Source: Deltaproteobacteria bacterium (GTDB lineage: Bacteria; Myxococcota_A; UBA9160; UBA4427). From it: 64,000 bases of DNA. Below are positions 18,627 through 27,098 of the stretch, piece by piece. The position numbers were made by a program, and so were the translations under genes. The stretch is from positions 62,001 through 126,000 of the forward strand of contig JAJDAN010000039.1 in NCBI GenBank assembly GCA_029261855.1. The letters are read 5' to 3'. Under the pieces are notes generated by a model that was not told the origin of the DNA, did not search any database, and saw only the letters and a program-made list of their open reading frames with translations. Positions within the stretch are counted from its first letter, which is position 1. Each line of letters begins with the position of its first letter.

Positions 18627-19058
18627 ATGATCGCCTTCCGCACTGTCACCCTGCTCGCTTTCGTCGCCCTCGTCGCTCTCGTCGCTTGCGGGGGCCTTCT
18701 CGCCGGTCCGGCCGCGCTCGCCGACGTTGCTGCGGCCGCTGCCGCCCAACCCGCGACGCGGATCGAGGTCGACGACACCACCCGGCCATCGGCCACGGTG
18801 GCCGACGGCGGCCAGGTGGTGTTCCACAACGGAGCCGACTCCAGCACGCGCATCGTATTCGCCTCACGGGACGCGGTCGCGTTCGACTGCGCGGTCGACG
18901 GCGATGCGGTCGTCCGGTCGCGGCGCTCGCAGTACCTGCTGCGCGCTGGCGCCGAGCTTCGATGCCAGGTGCGACCCGGCCGCTACCGCTACACCACCTT
19001 GACCCACCAACGCAGCGGGGTCCAGCGAACGAAGTCGACCCTACAGGTCCGGAACTGA
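18627..19058 (+). CDS. Small secreted protein or lipoprotein with a beta-rich domain
   Basis: A 143-residue exported protein. The N-terminal hydrophobic run reaches LVAC at 18-21, an acceptable lipobox, so it may be a lipoprotein; alternatively cleavage occurs near PAALA. The mature part (about 45-143) looks like a small beta-sandwich: VADGGQVVFHNGAD, an FDCAVDG strand, and RAGAELRCQVRPGRYRYTT. The shape recalls cupredoxin or plastocyanin-like folds, but I see no full Cys-His-Met copper site. AGGAG precedes the ATG. It is divergent from LysR. Its last 18 bases overlap the convergent SnoaL-like gene. Confidence 0.6.
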   Translation: MIAFRTVTLLAFVALVALVACGGLLAGPAALADVAAAAAAQPATRIEVDDTTRPSATVADGGQVVFHNGADSSTRIVFASRDAVAFDCAVDGDAVVRSRRSQYLLRAGAELRCQVRPGRYRYTTLTHQRSGVQRTKSTLQVRN

Positions 19059-19574
19059 ACCGGCGTTGGCCGATGGCCCCTGGATCGCCCCCGCGCAGAG
19101 CTTGCGCATCACCGGCAGCTGCTTGTCCCGCATCACCGGGAGGAGCAGCTCGTCGGGCATCTCGTCCATCAACTGCACCAGGCGTCCCATGTCGAACAGA
19201 TCCATCTGCTCACAGAAGCGTCCGTCGGGGCCGAAGCGCAGATGCGACATGCCCGGCACCTGCCACGGGCTGCCGTCCCGTCGCTGGCCCGGCCCGCGAT
19301 TCCACCAACGGGTGAAGGCCTGGTCGCCGTTCACCGCGAAGCCCTCGAAGGGGAAGGTCCAGTTGAACCAGCCGAGCTGGTCGCGCACCAGCACCAGGCG
19401 ACAGATCTCGTCCGGGCCCTGGGCGCGCGTCTCGACGGCGCCGGTCTGATACCAGTAGATGGCGTCGTCGGTGTAGAACTCCCCGAGAACGGTCCAGTCC
19501 CGCCGACGTTCCGCTTCACGATTCGCCTCGATGAAGCGGGCGACCGTCGCCATCCGATCTTCGTGAACGCCCAT
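19041..19574 (-). CDS. SnoaL/NTF2-like protein
   Basis: A 177-residue protein with the NTF2-like cone pattern: an N-terminal helix (TVARFIEANREAERRRDW), then FYTDDAIYWYQTGAVETRAQGPDEI, the strand-turn typical of SnoaL-like polyketide cyclases and ketosteroid-isomerase relatives, then a four-strand sheet with WNRGPGQRRDG. The ATG at 19574 overlaps the upstream P450 stop as ATGA, so the two are translationally coupled. In sterol degraders such proteins can be isomerases or dehydratases; here that is only suggested by the P450. Confidence 0.8.
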   Translation of the reverse strand: MGVHEDRMATVARFIEANREAERRRDWTVLGEFYTDDAIYWYQTGAVETRAQGPDEICRLVLVRDQLGWFNWTFPFEGFAVNGDQAFTRWWNRGPGQRRDGSPWQVPGMSHLRFGPDGRFCEQMDLFDMGRLVQLMDEMPDELLLPVMRDKQLPVMRKLCAGAIQGPSANAGSVPDL

Positions 19575-20845
19575 CAGGCCGCCGCGATCCGGTAGCGGAT
19601 GGGTAGACGCTTGAGACCGACCACGAAGCTCGCCCGGATCCACTCGGGCTTACCCGCCAGCTCGAGTGTCTCTACGCGTCGCGCCAGCTCCCGGAAGAAC
19701 GCCTGCTGGGAACGCCGTGCCAGGTGCGACCCCAGGCAGAAGTGCTCGCCGATCCCGAAGCCGAGGTGGGGGTTCGGGTCGCGGTCGATGCGGAAGCGGA
19801 ACGGGTCTTCGAAGACGTCCTCGTCGCGATTGGCGGAGCCGTAGAACAGCGCCAGGCTGTCGCCCTTTCGCAGCTTCTGGCCTCGCAGCAGCGTGTCTTC
19901 CTGCACCGTACGCTTCATGTAGTTCACGGGCGTCGCCCAGCGGATGATCTCTTCGACGGCACTCCGGGCCAGCCCGGGGTCGCGCCGAAGCTTCGCGAGC
20001 TCGTCCGGAAAGCTCGCCAGCGCGTGGAGCCCGCCCGCCAGGGAATTCTTGGTGGTGTCGTGTCCCGCGGTGAAGGTGATCAGGTAGTAGCCGAAGGTCT
20101 CGAGGGGTCCCATCGGCTCGCCGTCTACGGTTCCGGTCGCGAGCAGGCTGGCGAGATCGTCGCCAGGATTCGCCCGGCGCTCCTCGATGATCTTCGAGAA
20201 GAACTGGTACATCTCGAGTCCGAGTTCCTGGATCGCGGCGCGCCGATCGCTCCCCGCACGCTGCAGGTCGGGGTCGTCCGCCCCGAAGAGCTGGTTCGTC
20301 ATCTCGAGCACCCGGCCCTCTTCTTCGCGCGGGATCCCGAGGATGTGGCAGAGGATCCGAAGCGGATGCGCGGTGGCGACCCGAGTGGCGAAGTCGCACT
20401 CCCCTTCCGGACCCAGACTGTCCACCAGCTCGCGCGCGCTCGTCTCGACCAGCTCTTCGATGCGACTCATGGCGCGCGGTGTGAACCAGGGGCTAGCGAC
20501 CTTGCGGAACTTGCGATGCTCGGGCGGGTCCATCTCGATGATCGTGCGCATCGCTCCGAGACCGCTCTCGTCCTGACGCAGGCTCAGCTGCTCGTCGGTC
20601 ATCACCACGATCCCGCCCGCGGCGTTCGAGAACCGCTTCGGCTGCTTCGAGATCTCGCAGATGTCCGCGTGCTTCGTGATCGCCCAGAACGGCTCGTACC
20701 CGGGCACCTCACAGCGATGGACCGGCGACTCGCGTCGCAGTGCCGTCCACACGTCGTGGGGCTGCCCACTCTCCGCGTACGGGGTCGGATCGATGAGCTC
20801 GAAGCCGTCGGTCAGGGTCTCCGCATCTACCTTGCGAATCGTCAT
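19574..20845 (-). CDS. Cytochrome P450, CYP125/CYP142-like
   Basis: A 423-residue soluble bacterial P450. The I-helix has AGHDTT, the K-helix ExxR reads EEIIR, and the heme loop FGIGEHFCLGSHLAR gives the thiolate ligand Cys370. DPPEHRKFRKVASPWFTPRAM and the NYMKRTVQED region resemble mycobacterial CYP125/124/142, which oxidise the terminal carbon of sterol or branched side chains. No reductase or ferredoxin is adjacent. The ATG at 20845 was chosen as the start of MTIRKVDAE; the upstream 57 codons look like shadow sequence. The substrate is inference, made more likely by the steroid cluster at 52.7-64 kb. Confidence 0.92.
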   Translation of the reverse strand: MTIRKVDAETLTDGFELIDPTPYAESGQPHDVWTALRRESPVHRCEVPGYEPFWAITKHADICEISKQPKRFSNAAGGIVVMTDEQLSLRQDESGLGAMRTIIEMDPPEHRKFRKVASPWFTPRAMSRIEELVETSARELVDSLGPEGECDFATRVATAHPLRILCHILGIPREEEGRVLEMTNQLFGADDPDLQRAGSDRRAAIQELGLEMYQFFSKIIEERRANPGDDLASLLATGTVDGEPMGPLETFGYYLITFTAGHDTTKNSLAGGLHALASFPDELAKLRRDPGLARSAVEEIIRWATPVNYMKRTVQEDTLLRGQKLRKGDSLALFYGSANRDEDVFEDPFRFRIDRDPNPHLGFGIGEHFCLGSHLARRSQQAFFRELARRVETLELAGKPEWIRASFVVGLKRLPIRYRIAAA

Positions 20846-20969
20846 GCGCACTCCAGAAACTCCAGTCGGGAAGCTCCACTCCGGAAACCCGGGCTGAACC
20901 AACCGGTGGGGCGAACAATCTAGCGTTCTGGCCCTGTGGTACGTTGAACGCCGATCAGCGGGGGGTCTA

Positions 20970-21368
20970 GTGTTCGCGCCGGAACGTGTGCTCGTGGTGG
21001 ATGACGACGAGGCCATCCTGGAGCTGGCGGGAGAGTTCCTGAGGCGCGCAGGCTACGACTGCCAGAGCGCGGCAGGCGGCCTCGAGGCCATCGATCTCTT
21101 CGCCAAGGCGCCCGCCGACGTCGACGTGGTCGTCCTCGACCTCACGATGCCCGATCTCGACGGCCGCGAGGTGCTGCGAAAGCTGCGGCTCCTGCGAGCC
21201 GACATTCCCGTGGTTCTCACCACGGGGTACAGCCGCGGCACCATCGAGGACAGCTTTCCCGGCGAGTCTCGAGTCAGTCTCCTCCTCAAGCCGTACGAGC
21301 CCGAGCAGCTGATCGACGCAATCCGACAGGCGTGCCGGGGCTCCCACCCTCACGTCGAGAACGCCTGA
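20970..21368 (+). CDS. Stand-alone response-regulator receiver domain
   Basis: A 132-residue CheY-type receiver without an output domain. The acidic cluster VDDDE is near residue 10, the phospho-acceptor Asp lies in VVVLDLTMPDLDG, switch Thr in VVLTTGYS, and the conserved Lys in LLLKPYEPEQL. GTG start with a G-rich stretch upstream. No histidine kinase is in the window. It ends three bases before the ceramidase-like gene, so cotranscription is likely. Confidence 0.92.
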   Translation: MFAPERVLVVDDDEAILELAGEFLRRAGYDCQSAAGGLEAIDLFAKAPADVDVVVLDLTMPDLDGREVLRKLRLLRADIPVVLTTGYSRGTIEDSFPGESRVSLLLKPYEPEQLIDAIRQACRGSHPHVENA

Positions 21369-21371
21369 CGA

Positions 21372-22091
21372 ATGCCGCGATTCACCGCCGAACCCCTGGC
21401 TCCGGGTTGCCCCTGGAGCGGTTGGACGCCACCGAACGTCGACTGGTGCGAGGCGGAGCGCTGTGCCTGGGTGGTCAATCCTTCGGACACCTGGTCGAAT
21501 CTCGCGTACATCGCCTTCGGCATCCTCATGATCGCGATGGCAAGGCGCGAAGCGAAGGGCCAGGCGTCGCCGGTGCTGTCCCTGTTCGGCCCGGCCAGTA
21601 TCGTCGTCGGCGTCTTCTCGCTCGTCTACCACGCGTCCTACACCTACTTCTTCCAGTTCTTCGACTTCGTCGGGATGTTCGTGTTCTGCTTTGCGGTGAT
21701 CACGGCGAACGCTCTGCGCCTCGGGTGGATCGGCCCCTCCAGGCGCTGGCTCTTCTACGCCCTCGGCGTGATCGCTTTCAGCGCACTCGTTCCCGTTCTC
21801 TCCGAGACGGTGATCCCGATTCAGGCACTGGTGGCTGTTCTGATCGGGGCCATCGTTGCCCAGGAAGCCGCCATCGCGACGCGAAGGACGCCGGCGGAAC
21901 CGCGCCCGCCCTACGCGCTCTTCGGCCTGGCGCTCGCGCTGATCGCAGCCGCCGCCGGTTTCTCGTTGGCGGACGTCACCCGTACCTGGTGCGATCCCGA
22001 GCATTGGCTGCAGGGCCATGCGCTCTGGCATCTGCTTTCGGCCGCATCGCTGCTGGCCCTGTTCCGCTTCTACCAGCGCATGTCCGCGTGA
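21372..22091 (+). CDS. Ceramidase-like (CREST family) integral membrane hydrolase
   Basis: A 239-residue protein with about seven membrane helices. Family marks: DWCEAERCAWVVNPSDTWSNLAY near the start (the E...P-S-x-T-x-SN pattern), SLVYHASYTYFFQFFDFVGM (the S, H and D of the metal site) and HALWHLLSAAS (H-x-x-x-H) near the C-terminus. These match alkaline ceramidase/CREST metal-dependent membrane hydrolases, which cleave lipid amides or related bonds. The bacterial substrate is unknown. It follows the receiver gene by three bases. Confidence 0.85.
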   Translation: MPRFTAEPLAPGCPWSGWTPPNVDWCEAERCAWVVNPSDTWSNLAYIAFGILMIAMARREAKGQASPVLSLFGPASIVVGVFSLVYHASYTYFFQFFDFVGMFVFCFAVITANALRLGWIGPSRRWLFYALGVIAFSALVPVLSETVIPIQALVAVLIGAIVAQEAAIATRRTPAEPRPPYALFGLALALIAAAAGFSLADVTRTWCDPEHWLQGHALWHLLSAASLLALFRFYQRMSA

Positions 22092-22154
22092 TAGAATCGC
22101 CGGGTCCGCATCGCTGGTAGCGACGCCACGAATACAGCAGAGGAACGACTCACG

Positions 22155-23630
22155 ATGGCCCTCGAGCCCCTGGCCCCCGAAACCCGCAACTACATCGATG
22201 GCAAGCTCGTCGATGCCAGCAACGGCGGACACTTCGAGAACGTCAACCCCGCCACCGAAGAGGTGATCGGGGTCTGTGCCGACGGAACCAAGGACGACAT
22301 GCTTTCTGCCGTCGCGGCCGCCAGGCGGGCCTTCGACGAGAGCGACTGGGCCAACGACCACGCGCTGCGCGCCCGCTGCCTGCGGCAGCTGTACGAAGGC
22401 ATGCTCGAAGAGAAGGAGCAGCTGCGATCGATCGTCGTGGCGGAAGCCGGCGCGTGCGCATCCCTCACCGGGTTCATGCACATCGACGATCCGATCGAGA
22501 TGATGAGCTACTGGGCAGACCTGGCGAATCACTACACGTACGAGCAGCGGATGACCGACGTCCCCTTCATGGGCCAGCCCCAAGGACGGATCCTGCGGCG
22601 CGAGCCGACGGGCGTCGTCGGCGCGATCACCCCCTGGAACGTTCCGGTCTATCTCAACATCGCGAAGATCGGCCCGGCACTCGCTTCGGGCTGCACCCTC
22701 GTCCTCAAACCCGCGCCCGACACGCCCTGGTCCGCCACGCATCTCGGCAAGATCGCCGCCGAGAAGACGGACCTCCCGCCGGGCGTCCTCAACATCGTCG
22801 CCTCGTCCGACCACCTCACCGGCGAGATCCTGTCGACGGACCCCCGGGTCGACGTGGTCACCTTCACCGGCTCGACCGCGACGGGCCGCCGCATCATGGA
22901 ATGCGCTGCGGGAACCGTGAAGAAGATCTTCCTCGAGCTGGGGGGCAAGTCCGCCAACGTCGTGCTCGACGACGCGGACCTGGCGGGCCCCCTCGGCATG
23001 GGCGCCATGTGCTGCGTTCACGGCGGCCAGGGCTGCGCGATCACCACCCGTCTCTTGCTCCCGCGCTCGCGCTACGAAGAGGGCGTTGCGATCCTCGAGA
23101 ACGCATTCAAGACCTGGAGCTACGGCGATCCCACCGATCCCGCGAACCTGCAGGGCCCCCAGATCAGCAAACGACAGCAGGAACGGGTGCTGTCCTACAT
23201 CGAGAAGGGGAAGCAGGAGGGAGCACGGCTGCTCGTCGGGGGTGGCGTGCCGAAGCACCTCCCGAAGGGCTACTTCGTCGAGCCGACACTCTTCGTCGAC
23301 GTCGACCCGGATTCCACCATCGCCCAGGAAGAGATCTTCGGGCCCGTGCTCTGCGTCATCCCCTTCGATGACGACGACGACGCGGTCCGCATCGCGAACA
23401 ACTCGATCTACGGGCTGTCGGGTGCCATCCACAGCGGGTCCGAGGAGCGCGCATTGGCGGTGGCCCGACGGATTCGAAGCGGAACCCTGTCGGTCAACGG
23501 CGCCATGTGGTTCCACGTCGACACCCCGTTCGGTGGCTACAAGCAGAGCGGGCTCGGCCGCGAGAACGGCGAGATGGGCTTCGAGGAGTATCTCGAAACC
23601 AAGGTGATCGGCGTCAAGTCGACCGCCTGA
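22155..23630 (+). CDS. NAD(P)-dependent aldehyde dehydrogenase
   Basis: A 491-residue ALDH superfamily enzyme oxidising an aldehyde to its acid. GAITPWNVP is the cofactor/substrate motif, FTGSTATGRRI the NAD-loop strand, LELGGK carries the general-base Glu261, and GQGC the nucleophile Cys294. EEIFGPVLCVIPF and the closing FGGYKQSGLGRENG are canonical. Start: ATG after AGAGGAACGACTC. It resembles aldehyde dehydrogenases of monoterpene or aromatic degradation clusters, but the substrate is not determinable. Confidence 0.95.
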   Translation: MALEPLAPETRNYIDGKLVDASNGGHFENVNPATEEVIGVCADGTKDDMLSAVAAARRAFDESDWANDHALRARCLRQLYEGMLEEKEQLRSIVVAEAGACASLTGFMHIDDPIEMMSYWADLANHYTYEQRMTDVPFMGQPQGRILRREPTGVVGAITPWNVPVYLNIAKIGPALASGCTLVLKPAPDTPWSATHLGKIAAEKTDLPPGVLNIVASSDHLTGEILSTDPRVDVVTFTGSTATGRRIMECAAGTVKKIFLELGGKSANVVLDDADLAGPLGMGAMCCVHGGQGCAITTRLLLPRSRYEEGVAILENAFKTWSYGDPTDPANLQGPQISKRQQERVLSYIEKGKQEGARLLVGGGVPKHLPKGYFVEPTLFVDVDPDSTIAQEEIFGPVLCVIPFDDDDDAVRIANNSIYGLSGAIHSGSEERALAVARRIRSGTLSVNGAMWFHVDTPFGGYKQSGLGRENGEMGFEEYLETKVIGVKSTA

Positions 23631-23653
23631 GGCGCCCCTTCCCTGCTCGTCGC

Positions 23654-24481
23654 CTACTCGACGCGCACGGAGTAGCGTTCCCGCAGCGCCTGGCGGAAGG
23701 CGTCCAGGCTTTGCTCGCGCTGTGCGGCCTTCCATTCGGTCCGGACGCGAGCGCGGATCTCGTCGAGGGGCGGATCTCGAGCCGGTTCCCGCTGCTCGAC
23801 GTAGACGAGGTGCAGCCCGAAGCCGGACGTCACGGGCCCCTCCCAGCGACCCACCGGCAGCGACTCCAGGGTCTCGGCGAAGTCTCCGCCGAAGAGCTGG
23901 GACACGCGGTCGCTGGAGACGCCCGCCTGATGCCGGGGCAGCAGGAGCCGGTCTCCTGCCTCCGACGCGTCGGCGCCTCGCCGCAACTCGACCAGGAGCG
24001 CACGCGCGTCGGCGTCCGTGCCGTCGCCACGCAGGTCGGGACTGACGTACACCTGGTCGAAGCTGACTCGGCTCGCGACCCGGAAGCGCTCCCGGTTCTG
24101 CGCCAGGTAGGCCGAGAGCGTCTCGTCGTCGGGCTCGGAAGTGCCGCCCGAGCCTGCACCCGAATCGGCACCGAGGAAGTCCATCTTCTGGGCAAGGCGG
24201 CGGCGGATGATCGTATCGTCGCGATCGAGGCCCAGGGCCAACGCCTCCCGGTACAGGATCTCTTCCTGCACCCAGGCGTCGATCAAGCTGCTCAGCTCTG
24301 CGTCCGTCGGCTCGCGGCTCCACTGGGCGGCCCAGCTCGCGCGCATGCGATCGACTTCGGCCCGGGCAACGACGATCTCGTTCTCGGGTCCGGCGCCTCG
24401 GGTGACCGCCTCGTACAGGACGAGCGCGCCGAGGCCCAGGATGACGAAGTGGGTGAGCGGATCGCGGAGCAGACGTCGCAT
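23654..24481 (-). CDS. Parvulin-type peptidylprolyl isomerase, membrane-anchored
   Basis: A 275-residue PpiC/SurA-like protein. One N-terminal anchor (THFVILGLGALVLYEAV) is followed by a SurA-N-like helical part (ELSSLIDAWVQEEILYREALALGLD) and a parvulin domain (FDQVYVSPDLRGD, then LFGGDFAETLESLPVGRWEGPVTSGFGLHLVYV). The GFGLHLVYV strand is diagnostic. It is likely tethered to the inner membrane facing the periplasm and helps fold exported proteins. It converges with the ALDH gene. Confidence 0.9.
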   Translation of the reverse strand: MRRLLRDPLTHFVILGLGALVLYEAVTRGAGPENEIVVARAEVDRMRASWAAQWSREPTDAELSSLIDAWVQEEILYREALALGLDRDDTIIRRRLAQKMDFLGADSGAGSGGTSEPDDETLSAYLAQNRERFRVASRVSFDQVYVSPDLRGDGTDADARALLVELRRGADASEAGDRLLLPRHQAGVSSDRVSQLFGGDFAETLESLPVGRWEGPVTSGFGLHLVYVEQREPARDPPLDEIRARVRTEWKAAQREQSLDAFRQALRERYSVRVE

Positions 24482-24551
24482 ACCGGTTCGTCGTATAGCT
24501 CAGGTCCTCCGTCCAGCAGCTGGGCGGCCTGGGATACCATCGCGGCCGCTG

Positions 24552-25361
24552 ATGCCCCACGCGCCCCGTGACAATCCCGGACTCCAGCCCGGACTCCAGC
24601 CCGGCCCCGAAGCCTGGCCCGAAGCAACTCCGTTCCCGCGGCTGGGGCACGCCGAGGTCCACGTCTGGACGAGTCCGCTGATGCCCGACCCGGACCGCCA
24701 CCTGCGTCTCGCCCCGCTGCTCTCTGCATCCGAGACCGCGCGCGCGGCGCGCTTCCGTTTCGCCGCGGATGCGCATCGCTACGGGATCGCGCGGGGCGTC
24801 CTGAGGCAGCTGCTCGCCGGCTACCGCGGGATTCCGGCCGAGAACATCGCACTCTCCGAAAGCGACCACGGACGCCCCCTGCTGGCCGACGCCGGTGCCC
24901 ACCGCGGCCTGGAAGGACCGGACTTCGAGGGCTTCGATTTCAATCTGTCCCACGCCCGGGACCGCGTCGTCTACGCGTTCTGCGCCAGCGCCCGGGTCGG
25001 CATCGACGTCGAAGGGATCGCCCCTCTCGACGAGATGGACGACCTCGTCGCCCTCAACTTCTCTTCCCGGGAGCAGGCCACCTGGAAGGCGCTTCCCGCG
25101 GAGCAGCGGGAGCGCGGCTTCTACGACTGCTGGACCCGCAAGGAGGCCTTCGTCAAGGCGATCGGCGAAGGCTTGTCCCATCCCCTCGACAGCTTCGACG
25201 TACGCTTCGCTCCCGGTGACGCGCCCACGATCGAACGCCTGGAGGGCGGCGACCCGTCGCGCTGGTCGTTACACGCTCTCGCCCCCGAGGCGGGATACGC
25301 GGCGGCCCTGGCCGTCGAAGCCCGGGCGGTCACGATCCGCTGCTGGTCGTTCCCGGACTGA
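24552..25361 (+). CDS. 4'-phosphopantetheinyl transferase, Sfp type
   Basis: A 269-residue Sfp/AcpT-like enzyme that moves phosphopantetheine from CoA to carrier proteins. Diagnostic motifs are FNLSHARDRVVYAF, GIDVEGI (Mg-binding Asp) and FYDCWTRKEAFVKAIGEGL. The ATG at 24552 precedes a short Pro-rich leader built on a tandem repeat; the fold starts at about residue 33 (HAEVHVWTS). The size points to broad-specificity Sfp rather than AcpS. Its 3' end overlaps the convergent MscS-like gene by 32 bases. Confidence 0.92.
   Translation: MPHAPRDNPGLQPGLQPGPEAWPEATPFPRLGHAEVHVWTSPLMPDPDRHLRLAPLLSASETARAARFRFAADAHRYGIARGVLRQLLAGYRGIPAENIALSESDHGRPLLADAGAHRGLEGPDFEGFDFNLSHARDRVVYAFCASARVGIDVEGIAPLDEMDDLVALNFSSREQATWKALPAEQRERGFYDCWTRKEAFVKAIGEGLSHPLDSFDVRFAPGDAPTIERLEGGDPSRWSLHALAPEAGYAAALAVEARAVTIRCWSFPD
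24579..24602. repeat. 12-bp tandem repeat inside the Sfp-type gene
   Basis: GGACTCCAGCCC occurs twice in tandem (24579-24590, 24591-24602) near the 5' end, giving LQPGLQPG in the leader. It is an in-frame slippage tract that could vary in copy number without breaking the gene. Confidence 0.7.
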
Positions 25362-27093
25362 CCGCTTCCGGGTCCGTCGTCGAGGTGGCCATGTGCAAGG
25401 TCACCTGCTGGAACGGAATCACCCAGCCGTTCGCGTTGCAGGCGTCCACGGCAATGCGATTGACCAGACGCGTGATCTCGTCGTAGTCCGTCGCAGCCTC
25501 GCCCTCGAAGTCCACCATCAACGCCAGGTCGAGGGACGACGCGCCCGCCGACTGGAACTCGACGACTTGCTTCGAGACCCGGTCGCGGTGGCGGGACGCG
25601 CCCAGACCGTCGGACAAGAAGCGTCGCATGCGCTCGACGACCTCGTCCGTGACGATCGCCTGGTGCTGGTAGTCGACGCCGAAGGTCACGCTCACGCGAA
25701 AGCCGTCCGACAGCACCACGGCGCCCTGGCCGGGGAAGTCGGCCGTCGGGAAGGTCTGGAGGGCGCCGCCCTTGTACATGACCCGAACGCCATCGAGCCC
25801 CTGATGGATCACCCGCGCGAGCACACCGCCGAGCAGCACCCAGTCTCCCTCGTCCGTGGGAAACCAGCGTTCGCTCGCCCCATAGGGGCGGGACCGCAGA
25901 TCCGTGAGGTCGTTGAGGGGCAGTCGCATCTGGCCGTCGCTGAGCGCCGGATTCAGCAGCTGGGTATAGAAGCCCAGGGATTCGATCTGGAACGGGATGC
26001 CGCCGTATTCGAGGCGTTCCCCCTCGCGCACGACACCCATGTCGAGGAGCAGCGTCGCCTGGGTCCAGAAGGCGGGCAGCGCCTGCTTGGACGCCCACAC
26101 GAACCCCATGATCAACATGACCACCAGGATCAACAGCACCCAATCGCCGAAGACGTACAGCACGATCAGGAAGACGAGCAGCCCGCCCAACACGGTGAAG
26201 ACCGCGTACAGCAGGTTGAAGAGCCGCGATCGGAAGCTCGGGCTCGCGCGACCGAGGGGGCCGCGTTTCTGCAACTCGACGTGGAAACGCCGCAGCACCA
26301 CCAGGAAGCTCACCGTGATCAGCAAGGCCAGCAGCAGATTCCGCCCCCGGCTCTTGAAGAAGAGCCGGAACACCCCCTGCATCGTGTCGGTGATCGAACT
26401 GCTCTCGTTCTCCTTGCGGTCGAGCTTCTGCCGGGCCACGGCCAGCTCGGTACGGGCCGTCTCCTGACGCACCTCCCATTCGGCCTGCTCGACCAGCAGC
26501 GCTTCGCGAATCGCCGGGTCCTCGATCTGTTCCAGCAGTCGCGCGACGTTGAAGAGCGCCCGCTCGATCATGCTCAGATGCTCGACGGACTCGGAGATGC
26601 TGCTGCGCAGACGGTCGAGGGCTCGCGGACGGCTCGTCATGCGCCGCAGCTCGTAGATCAGCGGCCCCAGCAGCTCGCGGATCTCGCTCGAGAAGTCGAC
26701 GTCCTCGTTCTGCTCCTCTTCGAAGATGCGCGGATCGAAGCCGGCGGAGATCTCCGCGAAGTTGCGGTCCAGGTCGTCGAGACGACCGTCGACTTCCTGG
26801 ATCTTCACGATCAGCTCGGCTTCGCGGCCTCGGCCTCCGGCGCCCGCCAGCTCGCGCTGCAGGGTCCGCAGCTGCTCGGTGGCGCGCTTCTCGGCATCGA
26901 TGACCCCGAGCAGGCTGTTGCGCTTCTGCCGGATCTCGAGGGAGGCGCGCACGCGTGCGGCTGCTTCGTCGTCGACGTCGTCCTGGGACTGGACCGGACC
27001 CGCTGCGAACAGGAACAGCAGGCAGCACGCGATCACGCGCTGCCTTCGTCGACTCCAGCGATCCTCTCGAGACACGGGCGCTCCTCGTCTCAA
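25330..27093 (-). CDS. MscS-family mechanosensitive channel with periplasmic coiled coil
   Basis: A 587-residue membrane protein. Signal peptide at about 20-36 (VIACCLLFLFAAGPVQS). Residues about 45-240 are helical coiled coil (EKRATEQLRTLQRELAG, KIQEVDGRLDDLDRNF). Two or three membrane helices lie at about 255-345. The C-terminal half fits a divergent MscS beta and alpha/beta domain: MGVVREGERLEYGGIPFQIESLGF, a loop where the IPN motif is usually found, and a closing GWVIPFQQVTLHM typical of MscS ends. It probably relieves turgor. Overlaps the Sfp-type gene convergently. Confidence 0.8.
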   Translation of the reverse strand: MRRGAPVSREDRWSRRRQRVIACCLLFLFAAGPVQSQDDVDDEAAARVRASLEIRQKRNSLLGVIDAEKRATEQLRTLQRELAGAGGRGREAELIVKIQEVDGRLDDLDRNFAEISAGFDPRIFEEEQNEDVDFSSEIRELLGPLIYELRRMTSRPRALDRLRSSISESVEHLSMIERALFNVARLLEQIEDPAIREALLVEQAEWEVRQETARTELAVARQKLDRKENESSSITDTMQGVFRLFFKSRGRNLLLALLITVSFLVVLRRFHVELQKRGPLGRASPSFRSRLFNLLYAVFTVLGGLLVFLIVLYVFGDWVLLILVVMLIMGFVWASKQALPAFWTQATLLLDMGVVREGERLEYGGIPFQIESLGFYTQLLNPALSDGQMRLPLNDLTDLRSRPYGASERWFPTDEGDWVLLGGVLARVIHQGLDGVRVMYKGGALQTFPTADFPGQGAVVLSDGFRVSVTFGVDYQHQAIVTDEVVERMRRFLSDGLGASRHRDRVSKQVVEFQSAGASSLDLALMVDFEGEAATDYDEITRLVNRIAVDACNANGWVIPFQQVTLHMATSTTDPEAVSPGTTSSGS

Positions 27094-27098
27094 CCGAT

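Noticed and set aside
20967-25181. A 1404-codon open frame on the minus strand, and similar long frames such as 3948-6698 (+), 601-2946 (-) and 49059-50654 (+)
   Set aside because: They lie opposite or across clearly recognisable genes, have Arg/Gly/Ala/His shadow composition without family motifs, and arise because GC-rich codons leave few stops in other frames.
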